Source: an uncultured Bacteroidaceae bacterium (GTDB taxonomy: Bacteria > Bacteroidota > Bacteroidia > Bacteroidales > Bacteroidaceae). From it: a stretch of DNA of 50,494 nucleotides. Made by a program: the position numbers and the translations under genes. This document shows positions 46,136 through 50,494 of the stretch, piece by piece. The notes beneath the pieces were generated by a model. It was not told where the DNA came from, made no database searches, and saw only the letters and a list, made by a program, of their open reading frames with translations. The stretch is taken from assembly GCA_905235305.1 (NCBI GenBank), contig CAJOLC010000039.1, positions 1 through 50,494 of the forward strand. The letters run 5' to 3'. The stretch's first letter is position 1, and each line of letters starts with the position of its first letter.

Positions 46136-46188
46136 CTCAATTCCTGCAACATTTCCTCGAAAAAGTTGCACATTTAACCTTTTTTGTG

Positions 46189-46196
46189 TACTTTTG
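46189..46196 (+). promoter_or_regulatory. -7 box for the fumarate reductase operon
   Basis: TACTTTTG on the plus strand; a weak -33 (GTTG at 46165-46168) lies 20 bp upstream. The leader to the frdC start would be about 70 nt and A/C-rich. Confidence 0.5.
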
Positions 46197-46272
46197 CCTT
46201 CGTTTTATCACTTAATTAAGGTACACGCGCACATAAAACCAACACTAAACATAAACTTAATTCATTATTTCT

Positions 46273-46965
46273 ATGTGGTTAATTAATTCTTCAATCGGCA
46301 GGAAAGTAGTGATGTCCGTCACCGGCATTTCACTTGTCCTGTTCCTGACGTTCCATGCCTGCATGAACGTCGTAGCCCTCATCAGCGAGGAAGGCTACAA
46401 TTGGATTTGCGAGATGCTGGGCGCCAACTGGTACGCAGTGGCGGCAACCGGCGGTCTGGCATTGCTGGTGGTCCTGCACTTTGTGTTCGCCTTCTGGCTG
46501 ACATTCCAAAACTGGAAAGCCCGCGGCAACAACAAGTACGCTGTGACCGACAAGCCCGCGAAGGTGGAATGGGCCAGCCAGAACATGCTCGCTCTCGGCA
46601 TCATCGTCTGCCTGGGCCTCGTTCTGCACTTCTGCAACTTCTGGTGGCACATGATGGCCGCCGAGCTTATCGACGGCGAGGCTGCAGTGAATGCCTCCAA
46701 TGGAGTGTACTGGATCAGGCAGACCTTCTCCTGTCCCGTTTACTCATGCCTGTATCTCGTATGGCTTGCAGCACTGTGGTTCCACCTGACCCACGGTATC
46801 TGGAGCTCCATGCAGACCTTGGGATGGAGCGGCAAAGTGTGGTTCAGCCGCTGGCGCTGCATAGGCAACATCTACGCCACCATCGTCGTGCTGATGTTCG
46901 CCGCCGTAGTCGTAGTGTTCACCCTGCAAGGCTGTGGCTGCTGCGGCAGCAGTTGCGGTATCTGA
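46273..46965 (+). CDS. frdC: Fumarate reductase/succinate dehydrogenase cytochrome b subunit
   Basis: 230 residues with five membrane helices, the single-subunit di-heme type found with FrdAB in Bacteroidetes. It anchors the complex and passes electrons between menaquinone and FrdB. Histidines for heme lie in LTFHACMN, VLHFVFAFW, LVLHFCNFWWHMM and WFHLTHGIWSS. Cys/Gly-rich C-terminus (GCGCCGSSCG). First gene of the frdCAB operon. Confidence 0.92.
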   Translation: MWLINSSIGRKVVMSVTGISLVLFLTFHACMNVVALISEEGYNWICEMLGANWYAVAATGGLALLVVLHFVFAFWLTFQNWKARGNNKYAVTDKPAKVEWASQNMLALGIIVCLGLVLHFCNFWWHMMAAELIDGEAAVNASNGVYWIRQTFSCPVYSCLYLVWLAALWFHLTHGIWSSMQTLGWSGKVWFSRWRCIGNIYATIVVLMFAAVVVVFTLQGCGCCGSSCGI

Positions 46966-47005
46966 TAATGTATTATGAATTAAGAATTACTAATTGACAT
47001 AAGTT

Positions 47006-48974
47006 ATGGCAAAAGTATTAGATTCCAAGATTCCCGCAGGTCCAGTGCCTGAAAAATGGAAAGAATATAAAGCTCACCAGCGTCTGGTGAACCCGAAGAA
47101 TAAGCTGAAGCTCGACGTCATCGTGGTCGGCACAGGTCTTGCTGGAGCAAGTGCTGCTGCTTCCCTCGCCGAGATGGGCTTCAACGTCTATAATTTCTGC
47201 ATCCAGGACTCGCCCCGTCGCGCCCACTCCATTTATCAATGCAGCCAAGAACTATCAGAACGACGGCGACTCTGTCTATCGCCTCTTCTACGACACCGTC
47301 AAGGGCGGTGATTACCGTGCCCGCGAAGCCAATGTCTATCGTTTGGCAGAAGTGTCGAACAACATCATCGACCAGTGTGTGGCACAAGGCGTGCCCTTCG
47401 CCCGTGAGTACGGCGGCATGTTGGCCAACCGAAGCTTCGGTGGTGCTCAGGTCAGCCGTACCTTCTATGCCAAGGGTCAGACAGGCCAGCAGCTCCTGCT
47501 CGGTGCTTATTCCAGCCTCTCGAAGGAAGTGCAGAGAGGCAAGGTGAAGCTCTTCACACGCTATGAGATGGAGGATGTGGTCATCGTCGACGGCAGGGCT
47601 CGCGGCATCATCGCCAAGAACCTCGTCACAGGCAAGCTGGAGCGTTTCAGCGCAAACGCTGTCGTCATCGCCACCGGCGGCTACGGCAACACCTATTTCC
47701 TCTCGACCAATGCGATGGGTTGCAACTGCACGGCAGCCGTACAATGCTACCGCAAGGGTGCCATGATGGCTAATCCTTCCTACGTTCAGATACACCCCAC
47801 CTGCATCCCCGTGCATGGTGACAAGCAGTCAAAGCTGACCCTGATGTCCGAGTCTCTGCGTAACGACGGTCGCATCTGGGTTCCCAAGAAGCTGGAGGAC
47901 GCTAAGGCTCTGCAGGCAGGCACAAAGCAAGGCTATGAGATACCTGAGGAGGACCGCGACTACTATCTGGAGCGTCGTTATCCTGCCTTCGGCAACCTCG
48001 TGCCTCGCGACGTGGCTTCTCGTGCTGCAAAGGAAAGATGTGACAAAGGCTTCGGCGTGAACAACACCGGCCTCGCCGTGTTCCTCGACTTCTCGGAAAG
48101 CATCCAGAGGCTCGGCATCGACGAGATTCGTCAGCGTTACGGCAACCTCTTCGACATGTACGAAGAGATTACCGACGTCAATCCGGGCGAGAAGGCTTGC
48201 ACAAAGAACGGTGTCGATTACTACTATCCCATGATGATCTTCCCTGCCATCCACTACACGATGGGCGGCGTCTGGGTGGACTACGAGCTGCAGACCACTA
48301 TTCCCGGCCTCTTTGCCATTGGCGAATGCAACTTCTCTGACCACGGTGCCAACCGTCTCGGTGCGTCTGCCCTCATGCAAGGACTGGCCGACGGATACTT
48401 CGTCCTGCCTTACACCATACAGAACTACCTGGCTGACCAAGCCATCTGGCCGCGTCTCTCTACCGACCTGCCCGAGTTTGCAGCCACAGAGAAAGCTGTT
48501 GAGAAGGAAATCGACCGCCTGATGAACATCAAGGGCAAGCGCAGTGTTGACTCCATCCACAAGGAGCTGGGCCACATCATGTGGGAGCACGTCGGCATGG
48601 GCCGCACCAAGGAAGGGCTGGAAGAAGGCCTTCGTATGCTCAAGGACCTGCGCAAGGAGTTCGACACCAACCTCTTCATCCCCGGAAGCAAAGAGGGCCT
48701 GAACATCGAGCTCGACAAGGCCATCCATCTTCGCGACTTCATCCTCATGGGCGAACTCGTTGCCTACGATGCCCTGCACCGTGAGGAAAGCTGCGGCGGC
48801 CACTTCCGCGAAGAGCATCAGACAGAGGAAGGGGAAGCTAAGCGCGACGACGAGAACTTCTTCTACGTCGGCTGCTGGGACTACCAAGGCACTGATGACA
48901 AGGCTCCCGAGCTTATTAAGGAACCCCTCAACTATGAGATAATCAAAGTTCAAACCCGTAACTACAAAAACTAA
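47006..48974 (+). pseudogene. frdA: Fumarate reductase/succinate dehydrogenase flavoprotein subunit, frame broken
   Basis: Starts [24 protein letters not shown] motif [21 protein letters not shown], then PRRAHSI with the His that binds FAD covalently. At about 47233 the frame shifts: the conserved AAQGG after HSI is missing (14 bases) and [13 protein letters not shown] follows in the new frame to the stop at 48974. The rest is complete ([73 protein letters not shown]). As written the protein cannot be made. Given the central role of fumarate reduction in these anaerobes, sequence error or chimerism is a serious alternative to decay. Confidence 0.92.
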
Positions 48975-48975
48975 G

Positions 48976-49734
48976 ATGGCTAAGAATATAAGTGTTACAA
49001 TAAAGTTCTGGAAGCAGAACGGCCCTAAGGACAAGGGGCACTTCGACACGCATGAGTTGAAGAACATTCCCGACGACACCTCTTTCCTCGAGGCGCTCGA
49101 CATCATGAACGAGGAGCTTATAGGTGAGGGAAAGGAGCCTTTCGTGTTCGACCACGACTGCCGCGAAGGTATCTGCGGCATGTGCTCGCTCTACATCAAC
49201 GGCACTCCGCACGGCAAGACAGAGCGTGGCGCCACAACCTGCCAGCTCTACATGCGTAAGTTCAAGGACGGCGAGACCATCACCGTTGAGCCTTGGCGCT
49301 CGGCTGGTTTCCCCGTCATCAAGGACTGCATGGTGGACCGCAATGCGTTCGACAAGATTATGCAGGCCGGTGGCTACACCACCGTACGCACAGGTCAGGC
49401 GCAGGATGCAAACGCCATCCTTATTCCGAAGGAAGACGCCGACGAGGCTATGGACTGCGCAAGCTGCATCGGTTGCGGTGCCTGCGTGGCAGCCTGCAAG
49501 AACGGCTCTGCCATGCTCTTTGTCAGCTCCAAGGTGAGCCAGCTCGCCTTGCTGCCACAGGGTAGGGTAGAGGCAGCCAAGCGCGCCAAGGCAATGGTGG
49601 CGAAGATGGACGAACTGGGCTTCGGCAACTGCACCAACACACGTGCCTGTGAAGCTGTATGCCCGAAGTGCGAGACCATCTCGAACATTGCCCGACTCAA
49701 CCGCGAGTTCATCTGCGCAAAGCTTGCAGACTAA
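48976..49734 (+). CDS. frdB: Fumarate reductase/succinate dehydrogenase iron-sulfur subunit
   Basis: 252 residues, complete, starting one base after the frdA stop. Carries electrons between FAD and the cytochrome b. [2Fe-2S] ligands in [16 protein letters not shown]; the two ferredoxin-type sets in [17 protein letters not shown] and [18 protein letters not shown]. The natural C-terminus is reached ([10 protein letters not shown]). The AT-rich foreign sequence begins immediately after the stop codon. Confidence 0.96.
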   Translation: MAKNISVTIKFWKQNGPKDKGHFDTHELKNIPDDTSFLEALDIMNEELIGEGKEPFVFDHDCREGICGMCSLYINGTPHGKTERGATTCQLYMRKFKDGETITVEPWRSAGFPVIKDCMVDRNAFDKIMQAGGYTTVRTGQAQDANAILIPKEDADEAMDCASCIGCGACVAACKNGSAMLFVSSKVSQLALLPQGRVEAAKRAKAMVAKMDELGFGNCTNTRACEAVCPKCETISNIARLNREFICAKLAD

Positions 49735-50384
49735 TCTTTATAGATACAATATACGTAGATGCTTTAACCTGGTATATTTATTCAGATAAAATTGTATGTG
49801 ACCAGCTTAAATTATGTAGTACGATAGGATGTTGTTGTACTTTACTTTTAATTGTAATTTATTTAGCTTTTGAATTAAAAAAATACTTAATTGATTCAAT
49901 TTTAAATACTCTAATTTTAATACTTGGAACTTTAGTTATTCATAAAGGTCTAACACTTGTTGTAGAAGATGCAGATATGATTGGAAAAATTTGTATTGGA
50001 ACAAAAGTTATAACATTTATAATTCCAATTATTTTAACCTTTAGAGTTATAAAAGAAAAAAATTATAGACTTATTTCATTTAATTCTACTATTTCTTATA
50101 TGATGTCTTGTATTGGATGGATTTTATTTGGTAAAGCTTCATTTGATATAAATATTATTATTCCTAATGCAATTGGAGTTGCTTTATTTTGTATTCAATT
50201 TATTGTATATTTGAATTTCAAAAGAAAATATCCTTCTTATAGTGGATCTAGTTCTACAATTGGAATTGAAAGTGGTTCTACTGAATTTAAAAAAGATGAA
50301 AGCACTACTATGAATATTGATGAAGAAAGTCAAGAAAAAGCTAGAGAAAAGCCTGTTAAAATTGTTACTAGACTTGATAATTAA
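49735..50384 (+). CDS. Eukaryotic SWEET (MtN3/saliva) sugar transporter, 5'-truncated at a junction
   Basis: The frame is open from within frdB (an ATG at 49659 in frdB's other frame is not a real start) to TAA at 50384. From about 49740 the protein reads as membrane segments: a helix CCCTLLLIVIYLAF, another LNTLILILGTLV, then a full MtN3 repeat (GTKVITFIIPIILTFRVIKE, SCIGWILFGKASFD, IIPNAIGVALFCIQFIVYL), then a polar Ser/Glu/Lys tail of about 55 residues. This is the linker helix and second repeat of a seven-helix SWEET; the first repeat is missing. The base composition is strongly AT-rich, unlike all the DNA to the left. Standard stop codons fit. Bacterial SemiSWEETs are single short repeats without such a tail. 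Anaerobic gut fungi, which are very AT-rich and carry SWEETs, are a plausible source. Confidence 0.75.
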
Positions 50385-50494
50385 AAATGTAAAAATTGAA
50401 ATTTTAACAATTATTATTTGACTATTAATTTGTTTAAAAATCTTTAAATGAAATTAATGCAAAACATTTAATTATTTTTTTTTAATTATTTATT
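50385..50494. other. AT-rich 3' flank of the SWEET fragment
   Basis: Almost only A and T with homopolymer runs (TTTTTTTTAATTATTTATT at the end). No bacterial gene or promoter is visible. It looks like intergenic or 3' untranslated sequence of an AT-rich eukaryote. Confidence 0.6.

Noticed and set aside
49659..50384. A 241-codon gene starting inside frdB
   Set aside because: The first ~25 codons are frdB in another frame; only the part after the junction has SWEET features, so the ATG at 49659 is not a natural start.
49735..50384. Bacterial SemiSWEET acquired by the bacterium
   Set aside because: SemiSWEETs have one three-helix repeat of about 90 residues. This protein has the linker helix, a second repeat and a long polar tail, in DNA of totally different composition.

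Overview
The window is bacterial DNA of about even base composition from a member of the Bacteroidales (Prevotella/Bacteroides type, probably a gut or rumen organism). The evidence is the promoters (TTTG, 19 bp, TAnnTTTG), the lack of Shine-Dalgarno leaders, an FrdC-FrdA-FrdB complex, a fused SpmA/SpmB protein, a DUF1080 / Gfo-Idh-MocA pair and the protein sequences themselves. The last ~750 bases are different: extremely AT-rich, encoding the second half of a eukaryotic SWEET sugar transporter. The bacterial sequence therefore ends in an apparent junction with protist or anaerobic-fungal DNA at about 49735-49760.

Layout. 1-2.6 kb: end of a ZIP transporter, then a DUF1080 / Gfo-Idh-MocA oxidoreductase pair for glycoside chemistry. 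2.7-5.8 kb: trkH and nadB. 6.1-11.1 kb: metH and metF. 11.2-16.3 kb: a Cthe_2159-like beta-helix protein, a lipoprotein PBP4-type carboxypeptidase and a coiled-coil exported protein. 16.4-18.4 kb: a frame-broken tRNA/rRNA methyltransferase, a 0.45-kb AT-rich region dense in DnaA boxes (candidate oriC) and nadA. 18.4-26.3 kb: CPA2 antiporter, polA, a polyprenyl synthase, gluQ and a LuxR-type response regulator. 26.3-33.4 kb (minus strand): a sulfur-transfer island. 33.5-46.1 kb: housekeeping genes (tcdA, spmAB, ruvB, ybeY, S41 protease, ompA-like, deoC, mazG-like, dtd, uvrC, apt, mnmG). 46.3-49.7 kb: fumarate reductase. 49.7-50.5 kb: the eukaryotic tail.

The most interesting system is the sulfur island. 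In transcription order it runs ThiS/MoaD-like carrier, E1-like ThiF/MoeB enzyme, JAMM protease, DsrE-like protein, TusA-like protein, encapsulin shell with a cyclic-nucleotide-binding-like domain, cysteine desulfurase with an ~88-residue N-terminal extension (frame broken), and an O-acetylhomoserine sulfhydrylase-type PLP enzyme. This suggests that sulfur mobilised by an encapsulated desulfurase reaches homocysteine through a protein thiocarboxylate; metF and metH elsewhere in the window would complete methionine. Two promoters of the island carry the same palindrome (ATACCATA-NN-TATGGTAT), in each case exactly 45 nt upstream of the -7 box, which points to one dedicated activator.

A second theme is repeats. 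At least eight intergenic arrays repeat at exactly 22 bp. Each is built on a short inverted-repeat core, and the core sequence differs between arrays. One such pair lies in frame inside mnmG. Other repeat types (purine/pyrimidine hairpins and CCTCCC/GGGAGG elements) sit in frame in interdomain linkers of metH, in a polA linker and at the C-terminus of ybeY. Five conserved genes (trmH-like, the desulfurase, spmAB, uvrC, frdA) have broken frames, which together with the eukaryotic tail raises the possibility of assembly error, amplification chimerism or real decay.
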